Shown here: piece by piece, positions 10,072 through 21,294 of the stretch | Layout of the letters: each line of letters begins with the position of its first letter | How positions within the stretch are numbered: position 1 is the stretch's first letter | Origin: Branchiostoma lanceolatum | Lineage: Eukaryota > Chordata > Leptocardii > Amphioxiformes > Branchiostomatidae | Assembly (NCBI RefSeq): GCF_035083965.1 | Contig: NC_089739.1 | Coordinates: 5,462,198-5,526,197 of the forward strand | Direction of reading: 5' to 3' | Length of the DNA stretch: 64,000 nt | Position numbers and translations under genes: made by a program | Notes under the pieces: generated by a model | Databases searched by the model: none | What the model saw: only the letters and a program-made list of their open reading frames with translations | Told to the model about the DNA's origin: nothing

Positions 10072-12712
10072 TCTTTGGCGAAGATCCTTGTACTCTTCGT
10101 TCCATCCGGGGCCGTCAGCACCTGGGTAAAAAGAGGCGTGATATTGATAAATCGATTAATCAATATCATGATAACTTCCATACAGACAGAATTGTTGCCA
10201 CTAAAGAACACAATTTCCCCAAAGAAATCGAAGCACTCATGTCTAGGCTTTTTCTTCATTTTTGATTTTTTTCTTAGTTTTCATTATTGTAAATTTCTTG
10301 CTACTTTTGTCATTGCCGGACAGATTTGAAATCGAGCCAAGCCAACCTTCCAATCCTGTCAGTCTCCGTTTACACCATCTTCCTCCTCACATCCTGTCAC
10401 TCTACAATATTAGAATACGTACACACAATAATACAAACGAACAAACAAACAAACAAACAAACACACACGCAGACAGAAAACAATAGATCCGTATACAATT
10501 GATGAGTTTTATGTGTTTTGTTGTCTTTCTTATAATATTTCTACATTATGATCACATTCCAATCATAAAGCCGTAAGTTATATGATCATACATACAATTG
10601 AAGTTTTTTCCTGAACGGTCTCAGTCCGCTAGAAAGCGGTTCTTACCAAGTACAGCCGCCCGTCAGCCCGCACCTCTCGCTCCTGGATCTGCTTCCCTTT
10701 AGGAGAGTCGAACTCGAAACGCAGCTTGGAACCGTCCCAAGTCGGGCTGATCTGTGAACAGTTTTCATGAACAGTTTCATTAGATTGGTAAGTCATTGGA
10801 CAAGTCATTGGATAAGTTCCTTGCGAACAATTAAGTGTTTAATTTAGTATGTTACTGGGTATTTGTGGCCAGCATAACGTAAGAACCTCTGGATCGATGG
10901 GTTGTGATGATATTTGGTATGAGGCTTGGAAAGGTTGTTGTCGATTTTGGGCCACCTGGTATGTAGGTTTGCCTCTCCTAACAGCATGGTCTGGAACTGC
11001 ATGGGCGTTTGTTTTCTATAATGTCTATCTGGAGTCTTTTAGAAATGTATTTCCACATATTGTGTGCTCTTACGAGAGTTCTGTTCTAAGGTGGGGAACA
11101 GGCACACTGCAGCACTTCTGTGGTGTCTTGAAAATACTACATAGTGTTATGTGTGGCTCTTTTTCTCCAAGTAACTTTGTGCAAGACGATAATTTTAGCA
11201 CAATTTGATGACGTCATGATAACGTCGTCAACAATTACAGGGCCAAAATGGGAGCTCCTTATTGGCCAGGCTGTTCTTAAAGGTATCGGCACCCAGTCAG
11301 GACGCTGGAAACTGCAATTTTGCCCTTCCTTGAAGTTTGCGGTAAACTGCTAACCTATATAGGTAAATGATGCCAGATAACGAAAATAGACCTATATATC
11401 TAACAAATCAGTTTTTTCCTCAATTTTGTTGTTGAAATATTGCTGCGGCATGCCCGTCTCCCACCTTAAGAATCTCAGTAATACTGAAGATATCAAGATT
11501 AAGAAAAATGATGAAGAACCTTCACTTCGCCCTGCTGTATCTCTCCTTCGAACTCCTGCCCGACCTTGAACTTGATCTCCGTAGTCTTGCCGGCGATGGT
11601 CTTGATGTGGAAGGTGTCGCCATCTTGCTGGATGGTTTCTCGCGGACTGGCAGATTTCGCGACCTGGCGCATAGCCGGGTCCACACCTGGATTTTAAACA
11701 TGTATCAAGGCCATGTTTATTCGATTACAACATGTATATGGATGACATCCTATGGGAACTGCACAACTGATGCGAGCGTGTGAAATAAATTTAAGTTTAG
11801 CCCTTCAAAAAAGCTGCCCTCATTATTATGAAATCTAAGTGGTTAGGAATGTTGAGCAGACGACTAAACACACAGAGTATGGTACACCGAACAAAAGATT
11901 CGTAATTTTTGTACACACTAAAAACAAAACCTCTCGTTTCACGGAGGTAAAAGACGAAATTATCCCCACGTCAAAACTACAGGCAAAGATTTTCGACAAG
12001 ACCAGGGGGCATCATCATCGATTGGTATCCAATTTTTTTTCGGCAGGGTTGGTATAGAAACATCACCTAGATTTCAAAACTTCGGCATTTCTTTCACGCG
12101 CTCGCATCTGTTTTAGGATATCCAGAGAATGTCACCCATAAAACCAGGGCGGTGAAGCCCACGCTACGAGTTCACCGTTTGCTTTCTGGTAGGTCACCGG
12201 TACCATTGTACACAATCGATAAGTTGAATAAACAAATTGATTACTTATAAACCATGGGCGTTACGTGAAGGTCATTTCCTTATGCGGACTGTACCATTTG
12301 GGAGGGGTGCATTCTTCCGTCAAGCACATGTACCTGTATGCCACTACTTCTGAGAAAATAAAATAGCCAACTAGTTACATACCCCCACCTTTAGTTGATT
12401 GGTATAAGCCGTAGTGCTCGAAACTTTTGCTGGCATAACGTTATGTGTATAATGAACTGAAGTTTACCACTTTGAGCCGGGCAGGCGAAGAAACGATTGG
12501 AAGAAATTAATAAATAAAAACGTACTGAGGTTGGGAGCTACATACCTATGCTGTGGTGTAAACAAAACTGGTATTTCAGGCTAAGAGTAAATGTTGTCCA
12601 TCTATATAAATAAAAAGATGAAAGAAATGGCCACCCTACCCAGCGCCTCCAAAAAGGCGTCGAAATTCTCCGACTCGACGAACCTCCAGTTTCCGCTTAA
12701 GTTTACAGCCAT
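10068..12712 (-). CDS. Cellular retinoid/fatty-acid-binding protein (CRABP/FABP-like), complete, 4 exons
   Basis: Minus-strand exons 12640-12712, 11520-11686, 10647-10751 and 10068-10121 join in phases 1, 0 and 0 to give 132 residues ending in TAA. Exon 1 reads MAVNLSGNWRFVESENFDAF, close to the CRABP/FABP opening (xFSGNWKxxxSENFDxxLKALG). Exon 2 holds IQQDGDTFHIKT and TEIKFKVGQEFEG, the family IKTxxxxxxTExxFKxGxEF pattern. Exon 3 has the PTW and WDGSKL turn, and exon 4 ends STRIFAKE. The four-exon layout with intron 1 after codon 24 in phase 1 is the ancestral iLBP arrangement. The exon 2 donor (AAG|GTTCTT) is weak. The C-terminal ligand motif is Arg-Ile-Phe, so the usual Tyr is Phe; the other ligand Arg (in QEREV) is present. 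It is tandem with the FABP gene at 5004-8470, consistent with local duplication. The ligand is unknown. Confidence 0.87.
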
Positions 12713-12814
12713 TTTCAGGTTTTTCACTAAAACGAAAGTAATATTGGAATGCAGGTGTCTGTTAGTAAGTGTGGGATATATCAATGAGGTTGGCTAGTTC
12801 CGTTAGTTTTATGG

Positions 12815-12825
12815 CCGCCATTTTG
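12815..12825 (-). promoter_or_regulatory. YY1-like element upstream of the 4-exon lipid-binding gene
   Basis: GCCGCCATTTT lies about 100 bases upstream of the start codon. I see no good TATA box here, unlike the neighbouring FABP gene, so the two paralogues may have different promoter types. Motif match only. Confidence 0.3.
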
Positions 12826-12829
12826 ATTC

Positions 12830-13990
12830 TTGCGGTTGTTTCGATTCAAGTTGACTGAGGTGTTTGATTCCACATAGCGACAATAACATTGAATCGTGGA
12901 CGCGGACGCTTTAGGATACCCACACAAATAGCTAATACTGCATCACGATTAGCTGATGCAGTTGTCGTAAAATATAAAACTATATAGTTAGAAATCATGA
13001 TAGCGAGAAGAAGAAATTCATAGCTACGGAAGGAAAAAAATAGCGTCTTATCCTCACCTTGACTTTGGTATCACGGACTATGCCATTCCGGACGACAGGG
13101 GGTAGGGGTTGACACTCTCATGTTGAAACCAAGGCTGAAGCAACAGTTCATTGCGAAGGGGGCAAAGTGCCAACTTGTCTAAGCCATAGAGAAGAGTTTC
13201 AGTTCGGCAGTTGGCAAAAAGAGAAGTTTAAGCAAGCATGAAACGTACTAGTATTCAAAAATAAAAACGGACTGTCATATTGAAAACTATTTCTTATCCG
13301 TTGTAGTTGACACAACATGCTTCAGAATGCACTCTGTCTGTGAAAGGTTGACACAACAACAAACCAGCCAGTCAGGGATTCGATCCTACGTGCAAACAAT
13401 GTGACTTTTATCTTTATTACATTTCTGCGTCGTCATCTGTGACATGTAACATGCTGACATATATCCATGAAGCATTTATAGAGATGGGGGACGCAACTTG
13501 CAGTTTTAGCAATTTCCGCCAGAGGTCGTACATGACCGGTTAAACTACTTATACTGTCAGTAACCCTCTTCCGCGCTTTTAAGCGAGGCAAGCCATTAGC
13601 TAATGCTAATTGCCATTGAGGCCAACTGTAGAGGGGCCCGTTTGCCTTCCACGGGAAGAACAACCGTTACCCGTTATGTTGTCGACTGCACTCAGACAAT
13701 TTTCGTTACCGTCGTCCAAGAGAGCAACGTTTTCAAGCTGACACAGCATGATATGAAGTAAGTGTAAGTGGGAAATGTTGATATAATTTTTTCCTTGGTG
13801 AACGTTTCCTACAAGCTCAATACTTGTCGTTGGGCCGTCTTTTCAGTTTATATTCTTATGTAACTTCATACCCATTTACAATAGTATCGTCCGTGTGTAT
13901 TTTCCCTCATTTCTATTGCTGGTACGCGATCTTTTAGTCGCCCCTAGTGGACATCTGTTTCGTTTCGCACTAACAATGATTATCGTAACG
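12830..13990. other. Intergenic DNA with no recognised gene
   Basis: No convincing exon, RNA gene or repeat was found. A short GT-AG-compatible stretch near 13056-13100 on the minus strand was considered and dropped. Confidence 0.3.
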
Positions 13991-14202
13991 AATTGACAAC
14001 GCTGAATATTAAGACCCAATCCTGTCGCGTCTGTCTGCTTTGTCACCGGAGTGAGATCTGTAGTTTGAGTCAGTTCCGCTAGAGAGTGCAAATGGACGGG
14101 ATATTAGTATTGCATGGACACAGTCAGTACGTCAAACAGAACCGGCCAGCATTACCCACAGACTGTGGGCGGTGCATAATGAGTTTATTTGAAATCGCCG
14201 AA

Positions 14203-14206
<4 letters not shown>

Positions 14207-14277
<71 letters not shown>

Positions 14278-14281
14278 CGCA

Positions 14282-14360
<79 letters not shown>
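14207..14360 (+). repeat. Composite microsatellite (CAGA)n-(CACG)n-(CA)n
   Basis: A (CAGA) run, then about five CACG/CGCA units, then a long (CA) run. The alternating purine-pyrimidine portion can adopt Z-DNA. Open frames across it are repeat artefacts. Confidence 0.95.
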
Positions 14361-14362
<2 letters not shown>

Positions 14363-14518
14363 ACAGAGAAGCCAAAAACTATGTATTCGCTTCTCCCCGT
14401 AATTATATAACGATACTTATCCAACAGTCTAACACACAGTCTTAGATGCAGACTTATCTATTTCCTTATCATGTATACATTGGGTGAAGTGTTGATTGCT
14501 TTTGGATTGTAAGGGCGG

Positions 14519-14682
14519 GGGTGAGCGCGAACGTAGACCCCCACTATCATAAATTACGCAGCCGAGTTACCCGCGTTTGGGGTAATCAAAGGGGTCATCC
14601 CAGACCGGGAGTGCAATGGTCGGGCCTCACCCTTGACGGACGTCCGTGCGTGATCAACGTGCCATCTCTGCCAGGTAAGTAT
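14519..14682 (-). ncRNA. RNU1: U1 spliceosomal snRNA (left copy)
   Basis: The minus strand starts with ATACTTACCTGGCAG, the invariant U1 5' end that pairs with 5' splice sites. The ~164-nt length matches U1. Further landmarks are GATCACG in stem-loop I (U1-70K site), CATTGCACTCC in loop II (U1A site), the stem-loop III region with CCCCAAACGCGGGTAACTCG, and a 3' hairpin with TGCGTTCGCG-like sequence (CTACGTTCGCGC here). The Sm site reads AATTTATGA. A PSE-like block lies upstream at 14729-14742 and a conserved downstream block (CCCTTACAATCCAAAA) could be the 3' box. Transcribed by Pol II, it would form the U1 snRNP. It looks intact and is divergently oriented to the second copy. Confidence 0.9.
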
Positions 14683-14728
14683 AACATGTCTGTGTCACTT
14701 TTACAACCCAGTTCAAAATAGAGATAAC

Positions 14729-14742
14729 ATCTATTGTGGGAT
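14729..14742 (-). promoter_or_regulatory. PSE-like snRNA promoter element, left U1
   Basis: ATCCCACAATAGAT lies at -47 to -60 from the U1 start. The identical 14-mer is found at the same place upstream of the other U1 copy, in otherwise diverged flanks. Position and conservation fit a proximal sequence element. Confidence 0.6.
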
Positions 14743-15168
14743 GTTAAACTTTACGTGTCCATAAAAATGAGTATATGATAGTTATAGTATTTTCCATTCT
14801 TTTGCATAAAGGAATGTCAGGAATGAGATTTTCCCTTTGGTTAACTTTTGCAGATACATTGTAGGTATTTTGCTATCATATATTAAAAGTCACTATACTT
14901 TATGTAAAGTAACGTGCCCTTGACATTGCAGCATAACCTATGACGTCAAAATCTCGCTAAGACACGCGAGAGTGAACCTGACTAAATCGCGCTCCTAGCG
15001 GCCCGACTGACCGACCCACGCTGAAAGTAATCTCCTAGCAGATATAGCGGTCGGTCTTGTTTTACGCGTATTTGGCAATGCACAAGTTTTCTGGAGGTGT
15101 TTTGTACATTTGTGAAAACGCCCAAATGAAAATCTTCATTAGAACGTAAACATTGCTAAATACGCTCA

Positions 15169-15177
15169 AAACTAGCC
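15169..15177 (+). repeat. Target-site duplication, left of LINE
   Basis: AAACTAGCC occurs here and again at 18629-18637, directly flanking the LINE. The outside sequences join into a continuous right palindrome arm when the LINE is removed, which supports the call. The A-rich LINE tail makes the exact length uncertain by a few bases. Confidence 0.65.
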
Positions 15178-15215
15178 TGTAAATTCTTAGTATCTGTATT
15201 GCGTTAGTAAAAACA

Positions 15216-18200
15216 ATGTTAGATTTTGTAAGATGTTACTCTCTTTTGGTAGCGGTTGTAGTGATTGCTCTGCTACCAAAGACATGCTATAGACCACGAT
15301 TTTCGGACGCTGAGAACAAATTATCACTGATCACGCGCAGCTGGCAGACCGCACCTGAGTTTCCTATGGCACTGAGTATGGCGGGAATTTCTGCTGTTAA
15401 GAACATCACGCCTCACAGTGATCCCGGGCCACGCAGAACAAGGAACCAGACTTCAACTGACATGTCTACACTACTGGCCACGCTCGTACTGCTGCTCTCC
15501 GGAGATGTCCACTCAAATCCAGGACCAATTGACTTAGGCCTGGCCAGCAAAGGACTGCACATTGGACATGTCAATATTAACAGCTTAAGAAACAAAGTAC
15601 ATGAAGTAACGGAATTATTGTGTAATAACAATATGCATATTTTAGCGGTCTCAGAGACCCACCTTGACGTTGGAATGTGTAATGACATGCTATGTATCCC
15701 AAACTACATCTTTGTAAGAAAGGACCGTAATGATAAGGGTGGAGGCGTAGGCCTGTACATAAAAAACACAATCCCCTATAAACTCAAACCTGATTTAGAG
15801 TTCCCCGATATTGAAGCGATCTGGGTTGAAATACACCTTCCACACGTTAAATCAATCTTGGTTGGGTGTACTTACCGACCACCCAGTGCAAGACTTGATT
15901 ATCTTCACAAGATTACTCACATGTTAGACAAAGCTACTCACGATGACCAAGAAGTGCTTGTGTTAGGAGACTTTAATGTAAACTGGAAAGACAATCAGTG
16001 CCCCTTGCGTGATAGGCTTCAGTTGGAATGCTCTGCTCTTGACCTTCAACAGCTTGTCAAGCAAGCGACTAGAATAGTCAACTCATCTAAAACATGTATA
16101 GATCTTATATTCTCAAACAGGTCTGATAGATTTACTAACACAAAATCAGTTCCGTTAGGTTATACTGATCACAACTTAATTCACTCGACGCGGAAAACAA
16201 AAGTTCCTAAGGGACATCCCACAATCATTTTGAAACGCTCATACAAGAGATTTGAGCCACAAATATTCCTACACGACATTACACTCGTTCCTTGGCACAT
16301 AGTCTGCAATGAACAGGATGCAAATGATGCCTTATCCTGCTTCATGTTGTTGTTCACACAAGTGGTCGACCAGCATGCCCCGGTCCGGAAAAGTTCAGTG
16401 AGGGCAACGCCAGCCCAGTGGGTAGACGGTGGCCTCCGAGAACTGATGAACCAGAGGGACGATGCAAAAAAAGAAGCACAGGCATCAGGGCTAGCATCTG
16501 ACTATGAGGTCTATAAGAAATTGAGGAACGTAGTGGTCAGAGAGAACAGAAAGAAGAAGAAAGCTTATTACAAAGACTGCATTGAATCACATTGTAAAGA
16601 TGGGAACACTAAGCAGCTGTGGGCTGTAATCAACAATATTCTTGGAAGAAACACACGTAGAACTCCAACTGTCATAGAGACAGATGGACGGATACTGACA
16701 AAACCTATGGAAATAGCTGAACACTTTAACGAATACTTCATAAATAAAGTAGAGGGTCTCACGCAAGGAGGCGACATAGATATAGCCAGTATAACAGCAC
16801 CGATCGTAGACAACATCATGGCATCTAAGAACTGTACCTTTTCATTTCAAGATGTAACAGTAAGTCACGTCCACAAGTTACTCTGCTCACTCCCAGTCAG
16901 TAAATCCACCGGACTTGACAACATTGACAACACTTTACTGAGAATCTCAGCTGACTATATAGCAGAACCCCTGTGCCATATTTTTAATTCTTCACTTAGA
17001 CACGGAGTATTTCCTACTATGTGAAAACAGGCCAAGATAATTCCTCTTATAAAGAACAAAGCTCTCCCACTGAACGGACCCAACAGCCGTCCTATCAGTC
17101 TCCTACCCGCAATAAGCAAATTGATAGAAAAGATATGTAAACATCAAATTCAAACTTACCTCGTTTCTAATGATATTCTTTCTGACTGTCAGCACGCATA
17201 TAAACAGTACCATTCTACATCGAGTGCACTTGTGCAAATGTCAGATAGATGGCTGGAGGAAATTGACAAGGGTAACCTAGTGGGTGCTGTGCTTCTAGAT
17301 TTCAGTGCCGCATTTGACGTTGTTAATCACGAAATCTTACTGGCTAAATTAAAATGCTATGGTTTTGAAGAATCTGCTTTAGGTTGGCTAAGAAGTTACT
17401 TGACCAATAGAACACAGACAGTTTTTGTAAATGGAAGTGTATCGTCACATAAGGAGTGCAAGAGCGGCGTTCCTCAAGGAAGCTGCTTAGGCCCACTACT
17501 TTTCTGCATATACACCAATGATATGCCTACAGTAGTTACACAATCTGACATAGTGATGTATGCCGACGACACTACGCCTTCGGCGTCAGGCTCTAGTGTA
17601 GCGGTAATAGAACGCAAATTGCAGTCTGATTTGACACATGTATGGAACTGGGTAGAAGCAAATAGACTAATTCTGAATGTGGGTAAAACAAAGTCAATTG
17701 TTTTCGGTAGTCGTCACAAACTGAAACAAAACACAAATCTACAGCTGACTGTGGGCAATCAGACAATAGAACAAGTAGAGCAGGCAAAACTGCTAGGAAT
17801 GGAAATGGACCGGCAGTTAACCTGGGGGCAACACACGGACAAAGTTAAATCCAAAATGACCAGCGCTTTGGCAGCACTAGCAAGATCTAGTGACTACCTC
17901 ACTAGTGACACGTTAAAAACAGTTGCACAGTCACTAGTCCTAAGTCACATTGATTATTGTTCTTGCCTTTTGTCAGCTATTTCTCAATCTCACCTAAATA
18001 AACTACAGATTCTACAAAACAAGGCAGCTAGACTTGTCCTAAATGCCAAGTATGACTCCAACACAGACGACATGCACAGGAGGCTGAATTGGCCCAAAGT
18101 CAACGTAAGATTATACACAAACACTCTCGCCATGTTTCACAAACTTCTGGTGACCAAAAAGCCAGAAGCTATCCACAATAGGTTACAGAGAATTGACATC

Positions 18201-18422
18201 ACACATCGACATAACACCCGTCTCGCCCAAGGAGGGGGTTTCAAACTGCCAAAACCCAGAACCACCTCAGCTACCAGAACCTTCATGTACAGATGTATAA
18301 GATCATATAACACCTTTCCACAACACATCAAAACATCTACACCTTCACTGTTTAAAAAATTCCTAAAAGAAAGAGTGATTACACAAGGGTACACAAATAA
18401 GCCATTACAATACTGGTGGTAG
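15216..18422 (+). pseudogene. LINE endonuclease/reverse transcriptase ORF with one in-frame UGA
   Basis: This is one 1068-codon frame interrupted only by TGA at 17022-17024, in the context FPTM-stop-KQAKIIP where related elements usually have Trp (TGG), so a single base change explains it. The N-terminal part has a hydrophobic stretch (LLATLVLLLSGD) and a 2A-like GDVHSNPGP at residues 96-104. The apurinic-type endonuclease follows (HVNINSLRNK, SETHLD, GDFNVNW, YTDHNL), then reverse transcriptase (DFSAAFDVVNH, GVPQGSCLGP, YADDT), then the C-terminal CR1-type tail with RTFMYRCIRSYN. The protein would nick target DNA and copy its RNA. Otherwise open, it looks recently active. Translation up to the stop leaves 602 residues with the endonuclease but no RT catalytic site. 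Confidence 0.88.
15501..15527 (+). other. 2A-like ribosome-skipping motif in the LINE ORF
   Basis: The codons read GDVHSNPGP. The 2A consensus is D(V/I)ExNPGP, so one position differs (His for Glu). 2A-like sequences are known in APE-type LINEs of several invertebrates. It would separate a ~103-residue hydrophobic leader from the endonuclease. Confidence 0.55.
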
Positions 18423-18969
18423 TTGAGCGTTCGCACGAATGTATTTGAAGTGACCTCTGACCTCTCACGATTTTTATTGTATCACACTCGATTTTGTACA
18501 TAACTGCCATTCATTTGTATATGTATTGTTCCTTGTATGATGTTTTTAATGTATTAATGTGAACTCCAGGAAGAATAGTGGAAGATTGTATCTAACACTA
18601 ATGGAGATTCAAATAAAAACAAACAAACAAACTAGCCAGACCTCTACATCTGCTTGGAGATTATTTTTGGCCTGTTCGTGGGCCGGTCAGTCGGGCGGGC
18701 CGCTAGGAGCGTGATTTAGTCAAGTCAACTCTCGCGTGTCTAAGCGAGATTTTGCGATAGTTTGACGTCATAGGTTATGCTGCAATGTCAAGGTCATGCC
18801 AGTTAACTTGAAACATAACGAAATGTAATGTATCACAGTCAAATAGCTACTATATTTTTGCAAAGTTAACCGTAAGGGAAAGTCTAATTTACGTTATTCT
18901 TAATATACAAAAGAAGGAAGAATATTGCAAGTATGATATATCCATTTTTATGGACACTTAGGCTTTAAG

Positions 18970-18983
18970 ATCCCACAATAGAT
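18970..18983 (+). promoter_or_regulatory. PSE-like snRNA promoter element, right U1
   Basis: ATCCCACAATAGAT lies at -62 to -49 relative to the U1 start at 19032, matching the left copy. It is preceded by the shared TATGGACAC. Confidence 0.6.
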
Positions 18984-19031
18984 AATGCCTCTTTTTTGAA
19001 CTGGGTGGTAGAATTGACCGTTACGGGTGTC

Positions 19032-19195
19032 ATACTTACCTGGCAAAAATGGCACGTTGATCACGCACGGACGTCCGTCAAGGGTGAGGCCCGACCATTG
19101 CACTCCCGGTCTGGGATGACCCCTTCGATTACCCCAAACGCGGGTAACTCGGCTGCGTAATTCATGATAGTGGGGGTCTGCGTTCGCGCTAACCC
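19032..19195 (+). ncRNA. RNU1: U1 spliceosomal snRNA (right copy)
   Basis: It begins ATACTTACCTGGCAAAAATG and keeps the 5' splice-site recognition sequence, the stem-loop I GATCACG, loop II CATTGCACTCCC, the CCCCAAACGCGGGTAACTCG segment and the CTGCGTTCGCGC 3' hairpin, about 164 nt in all. It differs from the left copy at about six positions. One change is in the Sm site: AATTCATGA against AATTTATGA on the left. The Sm ring prefers an uninterrupted U tract, so this copy may assemble poorly or be a pseudogene. PSE-like and 3' box-like sequences are both present. Confidence 0.85.
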
Positions 19196-19528
19196 CCGCC
19201 CTTACAATCCAAAATCAGTCAACACTTCACCTTGTCCGAAGTCAGCACCCAAAACATGTCTGGAAGACCAACTCTGTGGTATTATTACGTGGAGAATCAT
19301 TGTTTTAGGCTTGTTAGTCTGTGCGTGTTTCGGGGATTCGAGATAAACACAATGCACCGCCCACAGTCTATGGGTGATGGTGATACAGTAGCTGCTGTTT
19401 GACGTACTGAATGTGTCGATGCAACATCCCCGTTCAGCTGCGCCCTCCAGCAGGAATGATTTAAACTACAGATGTCATTCCGGTGACTGACCGACGCGAC
19501 AGGATTGGGTCTTGATATTCAGCGTTGT

Positions 19529-21290
19529 CCATTTGTCCGAGCGTTCACAAAACTTATCCGGTTTCTTGAGTAACTTTTGTTTTGTGTATCTCTTTACCTT
19601 TATGTTTAACTTTCATCTACCTTCCCAGAACACAGATTTTTACGATGTAATACGCCATATTGGATTCCATCATAGGTTCACCAACACAAACATGCCCATC
19701 ACATCAGCAAGTCAAACACACAGACAAGTATTTGTACAGCAGGTTCTGGCTTGGTATCAAAGTGTAACATAATGCTCCACTCTAACAACTGGGAAACATC
19801 CAGTGTTTCTGGACGTTGCGTGACTTTTCTTTCAGTGTTTTCACAGGACGAAATAGTCGTCACTCCTAAACGATTTTGCAAATGGCGGTTTGATTTTCGA
19901 AAGTTTAGATCTGCTTGAACGAACATCTGGAAAACTGTTTGAGAACATCTGTCGGTTGAATGTCGGCGGGACCTGGTTAGAATTTAGAAAGTTGTACCGT
20001 CTGGAAACAGTTTGTAGAGATTTTGAAGGGTCAAGACCTCCTGTCTTTGTCGAAACATAAACGTCAAACCTGGAAGTTCTGTGGCAGTAAATTTACGTAT
20101 TTTAAAAACTTAAAAACTTGAAATATAAACATTTTGATATGTCACCATGAAAACATACCAACTATCATAAATATCCATCCACAACCTCCCGAGTTATGCT
20201 GCATGTTCACAAAGAAACAAACAGACCAACAAACGGACACACACACATGCACACTCACACGCACGCACATGGACACGCATATACACAATGTAGGCGATCT
20301 CATCTCGAATTCAGGGACAAGAAGTAAAAATCAAGAAGACAAATTTGCTGACATCTCCACTGCACCATGCACAGCACCTTGCCAGAACGTAATGCGTATA
20401 ACGTTACGGCAATTACCTAGTGATTTAAACCTGTTATAACTGCCGAATCTCTTTCGTTCTCTTTGGTCAACGTTGCATAGGATTGACAGCCGTTACATAA
20501 GATATGTCTTTGGACACAGCTAGATGAACCAATATACGAGATATTAACCTTAAATACGCTACCACGACCTTAAACGCAAGTTCTTGCTTACGTTCTGGCG
20601 ACGTGCTACCATGCAGTTATGCACCACTCCAACACCGCTTACGAGCGCCAATACAAGTCTGCGGACGCTACCGGTACTGCATGTGCTATTACGTACGTCG
20701 CACCATGACGACCAATCAAAGTAGGATAATTCTTGAACAACACTGGCCGGACTGGCGCTTCTTACCAGCGCTTTGCGTGACTTGTTTACAATCAGAGCTA
20801 ACTCGATGTGACTTGTTAAGTGACTCGTAGACAAAAAGTGGAAAAGTCGGGTCACGGGGTCAACCAAAAACCACTCGGGCGAAAAGCAGAACAATGACGA
20901 TGTCAGTCAGATAGTTGGGTTGTTACTGTTAGCAAAATTAGACATATTTTTACCGAATGTCACATCATTTCCTTAGATATGAGGTAAAACGGGCAACAAC
21001 GGACTGATAAAACGAAGCATGACGCGTTTTCGTTAGCTTTTACTGCAATGCGGCTTCGCTACGGCTCGCATATTTTAGCTAAGCACACCGGGTCACCCCT
21101 ACATATCTTGATAAGTGTGTTGGGTTCTTTTGGCACCATAAGCTCCTCATACACGGAGCTAGACCCGTAAGTTTGGTACTTAGTTTGGTAAAATAAAGAA
21201 CTACAAACATTATAAGTGTACGCATGCCCGCTTGCATACATCGAGATATCACCCTATGATTTATAGAATGTGCGATTGAAAGCAAAAGAA
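19529..21290. other. Gene-poor DNA, unassigned
   Basis: No homologous exon was recognised. A moderately GC-rich stretch at 20580-20830 is open on both strands but lacks splice or family support. A copy of the ACCCCTAC-GATAAGTG dispersed repeat lies at 21050-21165. Confidence 0.3.
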
Positions 21291-21294
21291 TGAA

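Larger units (their letters stand above)
15178..18628 (+). mobile_element. Near-complete CR1/L2-type non-LTR retrotransposon
   Basis: About 3.45 kb, with one long reading frame (15216-18422), a 3' UTR of about 200 bases and a short (CAAA)n tail at 18610-18630. The endonuclease-reverse transcriptase order and the YADD motif place it in the CR1/L2/Jockey group. Only some 38 bases precede the ORF, and no separate ORF1 is seen, so the 5' end may be slightly truncated or this may be a one-ORF type. It is inserted within the right arm of the U1 palindrome. Confidence 0.85.
13994..19528. repeat. Large inverted duplication (palindrome) carrying two U1 genes
   Basis: The left arm is 13994-15078. The right arm is 15153-15177 plus 18638-19528, split by the LINE. 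The outer ends match as GACAACGCTGAATATTAAGA at 13994 and its complement ending CAGCGTTGTC at 19528. The inner ends match as GCGTATTTGGCAATG (near 15064-15078) and CATTGCTAAATACGC (15151-15165). The arms are roughly 75% alike outside the U1 sequences. A composite microsatellite (14207-14360) expanded only in the left arm. The unpaired centre is about 70 bp. Confidence 0.85.

Noticed and set aside
13050-13105. Possible minus-strand exon ending AAG|GTGAGG
   Set aside because: The frame is closed upstream within about 50 bases, no acceptor is convincing, and no protein similarity is seen.
14086-14445. Open frames of repeated TDRQ, HTHT or VCVC
   Set aside because: They are produced by the (CAGA)n/(CACG)n/(CA)n microsatellite.
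14521-14721. Apparent 66-codon protein on the plus strand ending at a perfect GTAAGT donor
   Set aside because: It is the antisense of the U1 snRNA; the donor-like GTAAGTAT is the complement of the U1 5' end.
20559-20894. 111-codon minus-strand frame
   Set aside because: No recognised motif, no splice context and a competing plus-strand frame.
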